NCBI RefSeq assembly: GCF_000237925.1
Contig: NC_031501.1
Coordinates: 5,214,166 to 5,278,165 of the forward strand
DNA from: Schistosoma mansoni
Taxonomy: Eukaryota; Platyhelminthes; Trematoda; Strigeidida; Schistosomatidae
Direction of reading: 5' to 3'
Length of the DNA: 64,000 bases
Below are positions 23,101 to 38,100 of this stretch, piece after piece (within the stretch, counting starts at the first letter, position 1; each line of letters begins with the position of its first letter). The notes under the pieces are model-generated. The model was not told the origin of the DNA. It made no database searches and saw only the letters and a list, made by a program, of their open reading frames with translations. Both the position numbers and the translations under genes were made by a program.

Positions 23101-26100
23101 TAAGTATTTGTAATATTAAGAGGATGATAACAATATAATCATTTTAATACATGCATACATACATACATAGATATATACATCACAAGTATCAAGATAAAAT
23201 AAAATGAGACGAACAACAAGGGGAGACATTCAGATAGAAGAAAGAAAAAGGAAAAAAGATTAACAAGATTAGATTAGTTTCAAAGTTATCAGGCTCTACA
23301 GAAATAAACATTTTATCCTATTTAGTGGGGGGTTCTGTAACATTTTTATGTAATTTGACGTGAAAAATCTATTAAAAATTGACTTGAGCTTTAAGTAAAT
23401 AAAGCCAGTGTGAACTGCACAAGTCCCTAAGAAAAATACGATAGTCCATATTTACCTAAGTGAATCAATACTCTGTGTAGCACGGACTTCATTTTGCCTT
23501 GAGGATGGTTATTTATTTGACATTCTACTTGGTTGAAATTACAAAGTACAGATTTCATTGAAAATCCTGAAAATATGTCAGGATCAGAGCATTGGCAAGC
23601 ATACATCTGTTCTTATTAAATTCGAAAATATTATAAAAATCTCAGTCTCATTTGGTGGGATTTCTATATCATGAATTGGAATTAGTCAGAAACCATATAA
23701 CTAGTTTGTTCAATTGATCTAACTGTATTATGTTCATTGAAGACTCAATTTCTTAATAGTTAATGATTGTTCACTGTTGAAGTTATATTCAAGTAATTTC
23801 AATGACCTCGTATTATTTGAAATGTCTTAAGTTTTCAGACAGTTGTATTCTATGAGGCAAAATAAAGATTTGAAGTAACAGAAATTCCTTGAAATGTTTA
23901 GTTCATTTCTTGGTGAGAAGTTAATTCGTGAATAAGGATTTCAACATTTAAATTGTAATGAGCCTATTGTGATAACAAAAGTTTTTGAAGATCATTCAAC
24001 TGTACACAACTATGAATTTATATCGATGAAATTCGGGTGAAATAAAATAATTGAACAGGCTATACTATAAGCAAATTCATTATTAATTCCCTGACGAAGT
24101 ATTTGACATTTAAAATTTGTTGAACCTAATAAAAATGAAAAATTTCATTACGTTGTACAATCATTAAAAACCTGGAATGAAATTCAACAATCTCTACAAT
24201 CCCATACTGAATGTTATCGTATGCTCACATTTGACTAACTTTGAGAGGAAATTTCCGGAGACGTAGTGAGAAGCCGTGACTAATCGATATGATCTGTGTC
24301 CAATGTTAGGCACTTACTCAACTAAGAAAATGGAAGACGGTTACGCAATATCGTGGATTACCCCAAGTTAGACATTATTACGTTTTGATATGGCCTCAAT
24401 GATCTAGAGGTTAAGGGTTCGGGCGCGTAACCGAAGGTCCAAGGTTCAATTCCTGCCGGAGGGATTGTGGTTTAGTAGTGTCAAGGAGTCTCATACTAGT
24501 ACGAAACTGCAGTCTAATACCTCATGGTTTTCATTGATGGTCTAACATTGACCGGTTCTTGATTTCTTTGAATTTCAGCCATCTCCACAGCTCCATAACG
24601 ATAGTATGATTAATCTTGTTTTTTTAAACGAATTTTAGAGACGAGTTAAGTTATTTGGTCATAAAATGAAGTCCTAATAAAACCCATGTAGTTTTAATTT
24701 TCAACATAAAAATGATGGAAAAATCTACTTAATGATGTCACTATAAATGATTTGCAAAGAAAATAATTGGAAATGTATGAAAGAAAACAATCATAGGAAA
24801 CTTACTTGTTTTATCGCAGTGGCATTTTTCATACTGTCAAATAAATAATCATGAGACAAGTTATGTACGACTACAATTATTTATATAAAACAAGGGTTTT
24901 TCATTCAGTAAACAAAAAAAATATTCGAAGGCATTTTTGTGGATATTATATCATGAGTCAATTGAAGCTAGACCACCATGGAAAACCTGGAAGCACTGGA
25001 CGGTCGTTTCGTCCTATTGTGGGACTCCTCAGCAGTGTGCATCCACGACTCATGATCTCAACTGCTAAAGTTTATAAATCTTCATTCATATTCATATTAC
25101 TAAAAACAGAAATCACCTGTACGAAAAATAGTTTCTGTTCAATATGAATTCCAATTATACTGTCAGGAATTAATACTCCTAATTCGTAAATGATAGTATG
25201 TTCAGTGGGAACACGACTTATAATAGACTTCAACTAAAGGAAGAAAGCTGACACCAATTCAAACACTCAAGTGTACTATCACAATTACTTATTAACAAGT
25301 AAACTGACATTTTATACATTGATCTTTATACATCTTATGCATTTTGAAAGACAACAATGTCTATTTAATGATTGAATCAATTTTGTTGGGAACCAATCTG
25401 TTTAACATAAGAAGATAGTAACTCACTGAAGACAATGGTGGATGTGTCGCTCAATTTCGTGGATCGGTTGAAGTTAGACATCACCGTTGGATGCCGGCTC
25501 AGTGGTCTAGAGATTAAGCGCTTGCGCGCGAGATTCATAGGTCCTGGGTTTAAATCCCGTGAAGTGGAATCGTGGATGCGCACTGCTGAGGAGTCCCACA
25601 ATAGGACGAAACGGCCGTCCAGTGCTTTCAGGTTTCTAATGGTGGTCTAGCTTCAATTGATCTATGATCTCAGCTATTAAAAAATATTTGTTATTCGTAA
25701 TTGTTAATTAAGGAACGCGTGAAATTATTGAAAGTTATTTACTGAAATAATAATACAAGTCTCACAAAATCAATATTTAAATGGATATTAACTCTTACGG
25801 TATTTTTTAATGATATTGTATTCTCTAATCTACATGTTTCGATTGCGAAACTTGTAGTGATGTTCAGATGAAATCATCAGGGAATACTTTTAATTGAAAG
25901 AAGTTTTTGGAACAACATTATTCAGATTGTGAGGTGCATTAGTTTGATTTGCATTGGTGTGGAGATGACAATCTATTTTGGTAACATACAAGCAAGTGAA
26001 GTGTATATTGTTATACCTTGAGCTTAAATTCTTAGTATGTCGCGTATAACTTGAGCACTCGAACGCTAGAACTTTCCCAAGTCGCAAAATGAGGAGACAG

Positions 26101-29100
26101 AAGACAAGTGGAAGGAATGCTATTCCAAACTGTCAATTATGGTACAAAACTGTCAGGTATTTATAGTTTTTAGTAAAATTAAATCATCATTTTAGTTATC
26201 CAATCCGCACACAGGGGGTTATTAGCATTTTTCTAATAGCGAAGCTACACATAGTGATTCTGGAATATTCTTCCAAAAGCTTATTGGATAGAATATGTTC
26301 GGCTCCTTCTGAGCTTATTAGAGCTTCCTCAAGTTCACCTGTGAACCGTCCTCACATATATATTAACTATTCTCGTGATCAGTATAACCTTCTAACTTTC
26401 TATCATAGTTTATCGTGTACAGCAAATTTAGTTCATAATCACTGTGCGCTCCTAACTGAGTAGTTAATCAAGTGTTCACTGTAATTAAATAACAATCTCA
26501 AATCATGACATTGTCTTCTTGAAGATGACTGTTGGTTCAAAGAAATAAAAATAAAAAGATATAAATCTCAATGAAACAAGTGAACTTACTTAACATCGAT
26601 GCATTGGTTTTCAGGAAGTATTTCAATGATGGAACTTGAATATTTCTAATTTAAACAAGCAAAGATGCATCAATTTATTCGGTGAGAATCGGGAAAAAAC
26701 TATTTCTTAAAAAATATTTCAGGGATATTTTGTTTAAAAGTGTTTGTAAAATACTCGATTAGATGTATAAACTGTTCTAGTAATTAACTATAGAAACATT
26801 GAATGGCTTCCGATTGTTTTTTTTAGCCAATTAGGGTATTTCTATCACCTCAATAATCAAAAACTCGTTAAATGGAAATTCTATTTATTTATTTTTTGAT
26901 AGGTGCAGTAAACAGGATAACTAATGTTTATTTCTATAGGTTGCTATGACAATTATTTAACCCAAACTGACCAATACTAGGGGATAATTCTTTGTATAAG
27001 CTTGTTATAACAGCCGGAAAATAAAGTTTCGTCCAGTTCATTTTTTATTTATCCTTTTCAAACCAAAGATATACATTCTCTATCCTCTCATCAGTAATTA
27101 CTAACAATTTGTCTAATTATAATTTCTGAGAGGAATCGGAAAATAGTTTGAGGGATTCAAATTAGCAATGCAGTACTTTTAATGACAACTGAATATAAAC
27201 TCCGCCTGGAGCTCCTCTGGGGTTACTGCCAGTCCCAAGCCCGGCTTAAGGAGGAGGGTTGGACATTGCAATGAATGTCATTCAATGCTGTGCGCCTACC
27301 AACTACTACAATAAAGACGTTAAAGATAAATTCTACGATAGACTGTGGTCAATCGTTGAGAAGTACCCAACAAAGGACTTGACCATTCTGATGGGGGACC
27401 TAAATGCCAAAGATGAAATGGACGATACCGGATATGAAGCCATCATGGGATGACATGGACTAGGAGAAAAGAACAAAAATGGTGAGAGACTTGCAAACCT
27501 ATGTGCCTTCAACAAACTGTTCATATGCGACACCATATTCCTACATAAACGCATACACAAAGCCAAATAGATTTCACCGGATAACACACACAAAATAAAA
27601 TTGACCATATCTGCATCAACAAAAAGTTCAGGAGGACGATGGAGGATGTGAAAACCAGGAGAGGAGCTGATATAACATCAGATCATCATTTGCTGGTCAC
27701 CAAGATGAAATTAAAATTTAAGAATCATCAAATTCAAGATAGCCATCAGCAACAGGTTCCAGGTATTTCATGATCCACTCAATCGAGAGGGAACTACCAT
27801 GCAGAGCAACTGGAAAGGTATCAAGGAGGCAATCGTTTCAACATGTCAGTAGGTTCTGGGCCAAAAGAAGCACCATCACGAGGAATGGATCACTGTTGGT
27901 ACACTGTATAAGATTGAAGAAAGGAGGAACAAGAAGGCAGCAATCAATATCAGCCGAACAGGAGCATAAAAAGCCAACACACTAGCCGAATACACAGAAG
28001 AAAATAAGCAAGTGAAGAGGAGCATCAGAACGGACGGACGTAAGTATGTGAAAGATTTAGTAATGACAGCAGCGAATGCTGCAAGAGAAACATGAGACAA
28101 TTGTGTGATAAAACAAAGAAACTCGCTCGAAATTATCATAAATCTGGACGACCAGTGAAAAGTAAGGGAGACAAAGTAATCAACAACATTGAAGAACAGT
28201 GAAACAGGTGGGTAAAGCGCTTCAAGGAACTCTTGAATCGACAAGCTTCACTGAACCCACCCAACAGCGAAGTAGCATCCACGGACCTCCCAATCGACGT
28301 TGGCCCACCAACAATTGAAGAGATCAGCATGGCCATCAGACAAATCAAAAGTGGCAAAGCAGCAGGACCAGACAACATTCCAGCAGAGGCACTGGAAGCA
28401 GGTGTAGCAGTAACTGTAAAGATACTCCGCATTCTCTTCAGTAAGGTTTGAGATGAAGAACAAGTACCAACACACTAGAAAGAACTTCTGATCAACATAC
28501 CAAAAAAGGCAAGTGTGATAACTACAGAGGCATCACTCTTCTCTCAATACCAGGAAAAGCATGGGATACAATGACAGCTAGGACGCAGATGAACGATCTA
28601 GACTTTCCAGGCGATTTGGCTCTTCTATCACACAGACAACAACAAATGCAGGAGATGACGACCAGTGTAGCAGCAGCCTCAGCAGCAGTGGGTCTCAATA
28701 TACACAAAGAGAAAAGCAGGATTCTCCGATATAATACAGCATGCATTGATCGAATCACACTTGACGGAGAAGCTTTGGAGGATGTGAAAACCTTTACATA
28801 TCTGAGTAGCATCATCGATGAACACGGTAGATGTGAAGACGCGGATCGGCAAAGCAAGAGCAGCATATTTACAACTGAAGAACGTCTGGAACTCAAAACA
28901 ATTGTCAGCCAACAGCAAAGTCGGAATTTTTAATGCAAATGTCTAGATGGTCCTGTTGTATGAGGCGGAAACGTGGAGAAATACGAAAGCCATCATCTAG
29001 AAGATACATATGTTTATTAACAGTTGTCTACGCAAAATACTTCGGATCCGTTGGCCAAACACTATCAGAAACAACCTACTGTGGGAGAGAACAAACTAAA

Positions 29101-32100
29101 TTTCAGTGGAGGAAGAAACGCTGGAAGTGGATAGGATGCACATTGAGGAAAGCACCCAACTGCGTCACAAGGCGAATCCTAACATGGAATTCTGAAGGCG
29201 AAAGGAGGAGAAGAAGACCAAAGAACACATTATGCCAAGAAATGGAGACAGACATGAGAAGAATGAAAAAAAATTGGATAGAATTAGAAAGGAAGCCCCA
29301 TGATGGAGTGAGTGGGTTGGAGAATGCTGGTACGCGGCCTATGCTCCACGGGGGTGTAACAGGTGTAGGTAAGTAAAATGATAGACGAGTTATAAAGAAG
29401 CTTACTGTTTAGTTTCTTTTTGGGTGGAGCTTATTAACACAGTATATCTTCATTCCTGAGGAGACTACTAATCTCAAAGGGATTCAAACCCGATTTGTTC
29501 AATGCCACATTCAAAGATGTTACCGCTAAGATTTCTGGAACACAATTAATACTTTCTCACGTAGATTTTAAATACACTTTAGTAACTAGTGTCAACTAAG
29601 ACTGGCCTTATATCTAGAGCTCTTAGTCGTTGTCATTTAACAACCTTAAATCAAATAGTTATTTGTATGTATTTTGAAAATACATAGATTTAACTGTACT
29701 TAAGATACGTTTATTTTTACACCTTAAATATAAGTTGACTAATTAGAAATGATAACCGAATTCTGTTCATACGTGAATAAATGAAAGGATTCAGCTAAAA
29801 CATTTTCCAATAATATATGTAAGGTATAAAAACTACTTACTGGCTCAAATCGTTTTAATTCACTGATGCTATAAATGTAAAAATGGATAGTCAGAATAAG
29901 TTTATAAAACCCGGTAGATAAAATAGAAGACTATTAATATATATTTATGAAATTTCATTCCATCTCAGTACATTAAAAAAGTTAGATAGTTAAAAAGAAA
30001 TCAACTGATAAAGTTCTGATACCGGGTATTACATGAGTTGTTAAATGAAGGCAAGGAATTCTTCATTGTTTCACTGGGAGGATAAGTTGTCTCGGAAATT
30101 TCAGATAAACTTTTTTAATGAGTTTCAGTTTACATGAAGATTTAATGATAACGATTTTTGTATACAATATAGACTCAGTAAATATATATCTTGTCAGTTA
30201 ATAACAAGAATCACTTGTCTCATAGAGTTTTCACACTGCCGGATACACTTGGTATAGTTGATTTTTTTCTGTTTACCAGATTCAATCAACTGAGAACAAC
30301 ACGATGAACATCTGATTAAGTAATTCAGAATTTAAGTATTATGTTTTAGAATTAAGAAAGTGGTTGTTATTGAATAGGATAGTCCACAAGAAGCCTATGT
30401 GGGCCGCTATTATTATATGACTGGGTAACATTGACAATATTAGCAATTACTCGTCAAATCTATACACACAATTACCTTGACCATGACTCTAACGGTTAAA
30501 AAAACCAAGTCAAGCCTATGGCGTTGAAGAAATACATTTAATGGGAAAATATCATTCCTTATATTGAGTTTTTCATCTGAGCGATTACTAATTCCTAAAT
30601 TAAAAAGAATTTTGTACTGAACACATCAAAACTGAGTGAATACATGATAGGAATGTACCAAATACTATAGAATATCCTATTGAAATAAATGACAACTGAA
30701 TTTAGAAGTTTTCAATTTGATGGTAAAGTAAGGGATTACTACGTTTATTTAATTGATAATCTTACTCTTAATTGCTTCTTATCCATGTCCTAATACTGTA
30801 ATGAACAAAGAGTTTAAATCTCATTGTTATCTTGAATTTAGTTATTTCTTAGTTATGGATGTCAATAATCTTTAAATACTAACCCTAATAGGAATTGTAT
30901 CTACATTATTACAACGAGACATAAGGTAAATGAGCTAATGAAAACTTTGAATATTAAATTTAGATCCAAGAAGAAATAATGAAACCTTAATAGGTACTGA
31001 TTCGCATAGTTGAAAAAAAGACGGGACTGGGATATATAGTCTAAGCTTTTATCCCTTTATGATTCTGACGAAATCATTGTCAACGTTTCCAAATTTGCAG
31101 TTAAAAGCTTTCAAGTATTCAGCATACAAATTCTCAGATAGTTGAATATTGTTAGTGGATTTTTGTGTATAGGCACTTTTCAATGTTTTTATAACATTTT
31201 TATGTGACATATTTTTTTATGGATACAACCGTGGCTACTGATTGTTTGCCAGTAGTAATATCCAAACAATAAAACCGTGAATACTAAATGAATATTGGTT
31301 AAGGTTCCCATTTAAGTGGTCACACCATTGATAATTAAGTGATAGACAATTCAAGCCGATTAATAGACATATATCTCATACCCGTCATATGATTCGTTTA
31401 GTATGGTAATTAGAGGGGATTCTTCTTTTCTGACCAGAGTATCATCATTCTGGAAAAAACAAACATAGTTAATCATTATATAGGTTAATAAAATTTGAAG
31501 ACTATCGATAACTTCTTTGAATAGATACTAAGTTCCAAAATGCACGAGAAAAACTTGAAGCTTCTCCTACAATAATCATTTCAACAAGTATTTCTGTGTA
31601 CATAAAGAGCATTCAATAAGCCCGTATGTTAGACTGCATTTTCAAATAAGCAGACTTAAAAAGAATATATCAACCAAAGAAACATTTCACAATGTAGTTC
31701 AATGTTGCGTGGTCAATATTACATATTCAAATGGCTTTTTTATCTAAAAATTTTTATAGACCCGAATTTTTCTTAGTAAAATTATTCAGAATCAAGGAAA
31801 GCAAATAATTGGTCGGTTTTTCCTACTTTCAAGGTGTTTTGAAATCTGTTTTGCACTTCTTATGTGTATTAATATTTCCTTTTCACAGTTATCATCTGTG
31901 CTGTTTATCAAGCGATTGTTCTTTCTGATAGCCTGTTTATTTTGAAATCATAGTGATCAATTTATTTTTTGTTTGATACTTAGTATCTATCGGACACAGC
32001 TCTGTGGTGTCCTCCAATTGGAAGAGGTACTTTTTCATTGACTGTACTTTTGACATGTCATCGACGCCTTAATAATTGAGGATTTGAGTTCTGTCTTACA

Positions 32101-35100
32101 GATATATTCCACTATTTGATTCGTAGATTTCTTGTGCAACTTAATCGATGGTTCAGAATCTTCTAATGGATTTTATAGATATGTAACTAGTTGTTTGTTT
32201 GTCTTTAGGCTTTAGGTTAAGTAATGGCATGTATCATTATTTCATTTGACCAGTGGGTTATATTAGAAGGTATTAAGTATGATATTTCTCGTGTCTGGTG
32301 GTGCATTCATAGGATTTTGTATTTGCGATACACAAAAAATCATGTTATCACCTTTTAAGTTTAAACAAGGATATTTATTTTTCAAAAACCGATATAACTC
32401 CTATTACTTAAATTCTTTGGGTAAACATATAGGATCTTCGTTGAATAAAGATTGTATGTTTACCTCTTACTCAGAGATGACACAGTCTTTGATATACTAC
32501 TATCACCACACCATATTTGTGATTTTCAGTTTAAGCTGGATGAACAAAACATTTAGACTCTAGCACTTAATTTCTTTAAGATAGGAGTCTGTGTGATGTA
32601 CTATAAATGTGAACACTCAGTTTCCTTAAGGCTTCATTTGGTCTTTTAAATAGTTAAATATTATTTTCATTTCTTTGAAGGCAAAAATTTGTTGGCAGTA
32701 TATTTCCAAAGATAGATATGCAATCGTCTGTTTTTATGGATCCACCAGTTAGAAAAAACTAAAGCAATATTTGTAAGCGCTATTCAGTTGTTGATATTTA
32801 GTACTGAATCTTGATTATACTTTATTGACAAGTGAATCTTGAGCAGACGCCTCGATATTATCTTTTTTGTTACCAGCTTTATTGTTCATGTATCCGCTGA
32901 GGGTGCACATATTCTGGTAAACACTGGTTGAATGCAGTCATATAAATTAACAGAGGTGCATAAAAAGCCCTCACGAATGAGTATTGTACCCTCTACGAAA
33001 AGCTATCACTTGTTTGAACCCGGTGGTTTGGTGAAAAAATCGTTGGCTTTTGCGGTGACAGGTGTTGAGTTTGAGTTTCAGTGTGATGACCAAAGTGCTG
33101 ATGAAGGAACATACAGCTGGCGAGTCCCAAAAAGTACAGAACTCTTGTCTTGGAACTCGCTGTTAGCCACAATACCAACTTAAACAATACTAATGTTGAC
33201 TGATTATAGGACTACAGGTTATACACTATCCTATTTTGTATACACTCATACTGTCGTACATATCACGAAGGACACAGTATTTGCTGCTATTATGCATAAT
33301 TTATACAGCATGGTCCAGTATAAGTGTCATTGAAATTTATTCTTGTTGTAAGTTGGTTAGACTTAAATTAAATGAGATCCCATATATTGTCCATTTAGAG
33401 AATTCTCTTACTTCAGCCACTACCAAACATAAGCAGTATCAATATATCCGTCGAAAGATTGTTAGAATTGATCATATTCAAAATTTAACGGCAGAAAGTC
33501 ATTCAAACAACGTAGTACATGGCAAATATATCTGGCGTTATCGGTTTCCATAATGATCAGTCCCATAGTGTATGATAGCTTGTTAGATAATATTTGTTAC
33601 TAATAAATTATGGGTACAATTTTATGGTCTAGATGATAAGACTAACGTCAATTTATGTGGATTCAACTGACTTATTCCAAATTGAGTTGTATTACTTTTT
33701 ACTACTGGGAATATAATCAAAACATTACCTTAGTAATAGGTAGAGAATTACTTACATTTGCTGATTTTTCCCTATTTTTATGCTTATTGAAAATGAACAG
33801 CCACTCATATCTATGACTTTAAAAGAATACATAACTCACCAAGGGTTCCAACTCTTAAAGTTCAGTACAATAGAATGATATATTACAATTAATTTATTCC
33901 GACTGCAAAATTAGTGTTATGCTGGGGAGTTCCGAATAGATCAAATTTAAATCCAGAGTTACGTGGTACATAAACAATAGGTTACACCTTACCATTTTAG
34001 GCGATTTCTTCGTCAAGGTAGGATCATCACTCAAATCTTTATATTTGAGTTGGTCCAGTAGTGTGTTTATACAAATGAGTTGTAAATATAACAATTAGGC
34101 TTTTGGCAAAAAGCTCATTCTGGTTTATTCATTTTTTCCTATGTACAAAGTTAGTAAATCGCTAGGAAATGGCATGATGACGGAATTCGGCTGCAGAATA
34201 CAACAGTAAACTGGTCACAAGGTTATAAGAAATCCTTCCATTTAGTTTTTAGACGTCGTGCAAAGGGTTTCTGATATAATCGCCTAAGATTGTTGTCTGT
34301 GATAACACTTCTGAAAATTTTCGTCCATAATATGACCAGTGAACAATTGATTTATACTACTATTATTAAACTGTAACAAATGATTAATTTTAATCATAAA
34401 ATTAGTAACAATACTGAGGTAATAATGAATGTGACAACATGAAAAGATGATGTATTTAATATAAAGCACAAGCTTACATTATGAGCACTTTGAGAAGTAT
34501 TTACTGCTGATTGAATTGGATCAATTTTTACTATATTGTTATTGTCATTCAAATTCGGTTTTTCCAAGGGACAGTCGAATTTAGTGAAATGATCTAAATA
34601 GTGAATAGTTAAATCATAATTTTAAAGAAAAATATAGATGCATAGTAACTAAATAAATGTTTATGATCATTGTCCACTTGACTATTAGATATAATCTGTA
34701 GGATCGAAGTCATGAGTTATCAAATGACTGAAGCTTATGAAACTACTAGGATCACATCATTCTTCAGTTACTTAACAATATCTGACAAACATTTGAAATT
34801 CATTTTTCGTACTATTTTATGTTTTATTAGAAGGGTGTTTTGTGGAGATTTTAGCAATTGAAGTTAGACCACCATAGAAAATTTGGAAGCACTGGAAGGC
34901 CGTTTCTTCCTATTGCGGGACTCCTCAACAGTGTGCATCCACGATCCCACCTTGCGATATTCGAACCCAGAACCTATCAGTCTCTCTGAGGAGTCCCACA
35001 ATAGGATGAAACGGCCGTCCAGTGCTTCCGGGTTTTCTATGTTGTTCTAGCTCCAATTGAATGTTGATTTCAACTATTTTATGTTTGTCAATAAATTTTT

Positions 35101-38100
35101 CAGATTTTTCTTAACATCTTATACAACTCAATGTAATTATTCGACTATTTATTTCATGTAGAATAAATGAGTTGAGGTATATTATATTCACTTATTTGAT
35201 CCATTTTGATGTCATGAAAGAAGGTTCTTCTGAATGAGACCATATTTCTTTTTAAAGGAAATAAACAATTTATGACTAAAGTAGAAGCAGAAATTGTATT
35301 ATCAAAAAGATATCAGTTAAAATCCCTTGAATTCCTTGGAAAAAAATTTAAATGCTTCCTCCAGCTGGCAGTTTTGTAGAACATATTCAACTATGATTGA
35401 TTAAGAATAGAAAGGGTAGTTAATTAATCTTTCTTCAAACTTTATGAAAAAAACACACATTCAAGTTCCGTTTCCTATTGAAAAAGAAAATACAGTCAGA
35501 TTACAGGAATTCCCTAAAAAATGTGATTACAATATGAATAAAAAGAAAGTTAGTTAATGTTTACCTTGCACTGATAGAACAGTTGATGTAATAGTTCGAC
35601 CATAACAGTTCCATGCACGGCAACTATAGGTAGCTATATCTTCTGAACTAGATGGTCGATTAAGACGTAGTGTAATTTTTCTAGTACAACTGTTTGATCG
35701 ATTTGATTTGTTTAAATCAAGCAGAGATGTTGTGACAATGTATTTTTGCGTTAAAGAACTCAATGTAGATAGTGGATCATTAGATTGGATATTGAGAAAA
35801 GGCATTACAACCACTGGGATAGGTACTGAATTTCTGTATAATAAACATCTTGGTATAGGATTGCCTGTCACTATACACGTCATTTCAATGAATGGATCAC
35901 TGTTAGTACTGCTCATAGGCTGTACTATAAGAGGTTCAATAAATTCTGGTGAACATTGTGGACTACCTGGTGATTGGTTGGATTCTGAATTTTTAAAATA
36001 AAGAGATATCAATTGAAATTTATAGTATAATCAGTAGGTGCGCAGTAAAATAAACTTCATCATAATTTCTATCATAAACTCGTATTATTTTAACAAACAA
36101 TAAGACTTCTTTAAACGCTATTTATGTTTCTGTCTTCTTTGTGCAATATGATTTAATTGTGAAGCTTTTTTCATAGTTGAAAGCATGAGTCAATTAAAGC
36201 TAGACCACCAAAGAAAACCTGGAAGCACTTGGACTTCTCAGCAGTGCACACCCACGATCTTGCCTCGCGAGATTTGAACCCAGGACCTACCATTCCCGCG
36301 CCAGAGCACTTAACCGACAGTTTTTATTATCATTCTGTACAGCAAAATCCCTGTCAACCTAATTTATGTTTGAGCTTATTTAGAATGGTTGCAAACGTTT
36401 TAAATCAATTGGTTCCGCTGATCTGATTTGTAATTAATTGTATTCGTATGGGTTCGTTGTTTATAGGTGCTTCAATATTCCTGTCATTAACCACCCACCT
36501 TGGTAGAGACTATACATGTATCCATGTAAAGAATATTTACTAATAATAATAATTTATTGTATAAGGGGAACACAAGATATTTTAAAGAAGAAATTTTGAT
36601 AGTTTATAATCACTTTACGAATTGTGTTTTCATTAATATCTTTCAGTGATATAGTTCAACGTATTTCATGGCTGCCCGCTCAAACTTCTGAGTCACTAGT
36701 TTTCCAAATATGCATTCATTACCATAAGTGTTCCTGTGTGTGGATTTGTATTCATTCACTAAGTATGACTACCAGCTGCATCCCCTTATACCCCTTCATA
36801 TAGTGTTTACTACCTATTACGAATCTGATTATTAGATTCTAGAGTACCTCTACATTAGTTTGTTTATTTTCTGTCTTTCCTGTTGAGTAGAGAAAAGAGA
36901 AATGGTTACAATTGATTTCATACATGCAATGTGATGCCATGGAAACAAGACCGATCACAAAAATTTACGGTTGGATAATAATAGCAGAAAATCACTATAC
37001 AACAACTTTTTATATGCATTTTTTGAAATATACACTACTTAGATGATTATGAAATGGGGAATTCGGTACGATATTACATGCGTAACGTTGAGAATTCTTT
37101 GATGCAATCAGACATATGGTACTAAATAGAGCAATTGTTATCATAATTACTAAATTGCCTACAGTAATGAATTATTCCATCTTACAGGCCCATTCTTAAC
37201 GGAGAATTAAAAAACTGATAAAGTTAAGTACTAGTAACTAGTTATTCTCTTGAGTATCTACACGATGTCGAAATAAATTAAGATTCTGAATTTTTAAAAT
37301 ACTAATCAACTCATTTATTAACTCGTTAAATGAATGATATTTCCCGCCTTAGTGAAATATTTCCAGTACGTACTACCTGTAGGTGGTTTATCCTATCGTT
37401 AACAAAGTGTAAATCTGAACTCCTACTCTTCATATCATATACTTGGAATATCGAATTCCCGGCATACTACCAGATCCTATATGTTTTAACAACCTCAAAC
37501 CCCACAAAAATCAAAACAGTAATAAAGCAACTGATTGTTCAAAGGTACTCAAAATGTTTCTTGGCTTATCTAGGTTTCTCAAACACTTCTTGAAAGAACG
37601 ATGTAACTAAGGTCAGTTATGAAAATTTTCCCGAGATCAATTTGAGTTATGTTGACGGATAATGTATATTGTGGAGTTAATCGTTTATCAACCAATAACT
37701 TAGATATATAACTAACAACATATATGTAAATTGATACTGAAAATGAAATATATTTTGTCACTACGGAACAGAGTTTTTTTCCTAGTTTAACGAATTGTAC
37801 TCTTACTACAAGATAAATATCGTGTTCAGGAGTCCCATAATAGAATGAAACGACCATGCAGTGCTTCCAGGTTTTCCATGTTGATTTAGTTTCAATTGAC
37901 CAATGATCTCAACTATTAAATTAAAAATAATTAACTTACTTATTACTTGTAGTATAAATTCCTTCTCTTTGGTTGATGATATATCATTTGTATTCGATGG
38001 ATATTGATTGGATGCAAAATACCTTCCAGCATCATCAAGTTTACTTGCCCATATGATGAGATGATGTTGTAGGTAAATAACGACATTACCATTATTATTA

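Larger units (their letters stand above)
20696..24805. other. Intron between exons 17 and 18
   Basis: 4.1 kb, AT-rich. It holds a worn family A repeat (21,380-21,560), a worn family B repeat (24,390-24,600), a short (CAT)n run near 22,812-22,836 and an ACAT-rich run near 23,150-23,170. Nothing else recognised. Confidence 0.7.
24834..26589. other. Intron between exons 16 and 17
   Basis: Holds two family B hammerhead repeats (24,920-25,080 and 25,405-25,690) and one copy of dispersed repeat S (about 25,990-26,240). The rest is plain AT-rich sequence. Confidence 0.7.

Noticed and set aside
32932-33183. 83-codon plus-strand frame as a gene
   Set aside because: No domain, no splice support and no coding-like context; lies in a host intron.
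35708-36001. 97-codon plus-strand frame as a gene
   Set aside because: Complement of the Ig domain 2 exon on the minus strand.
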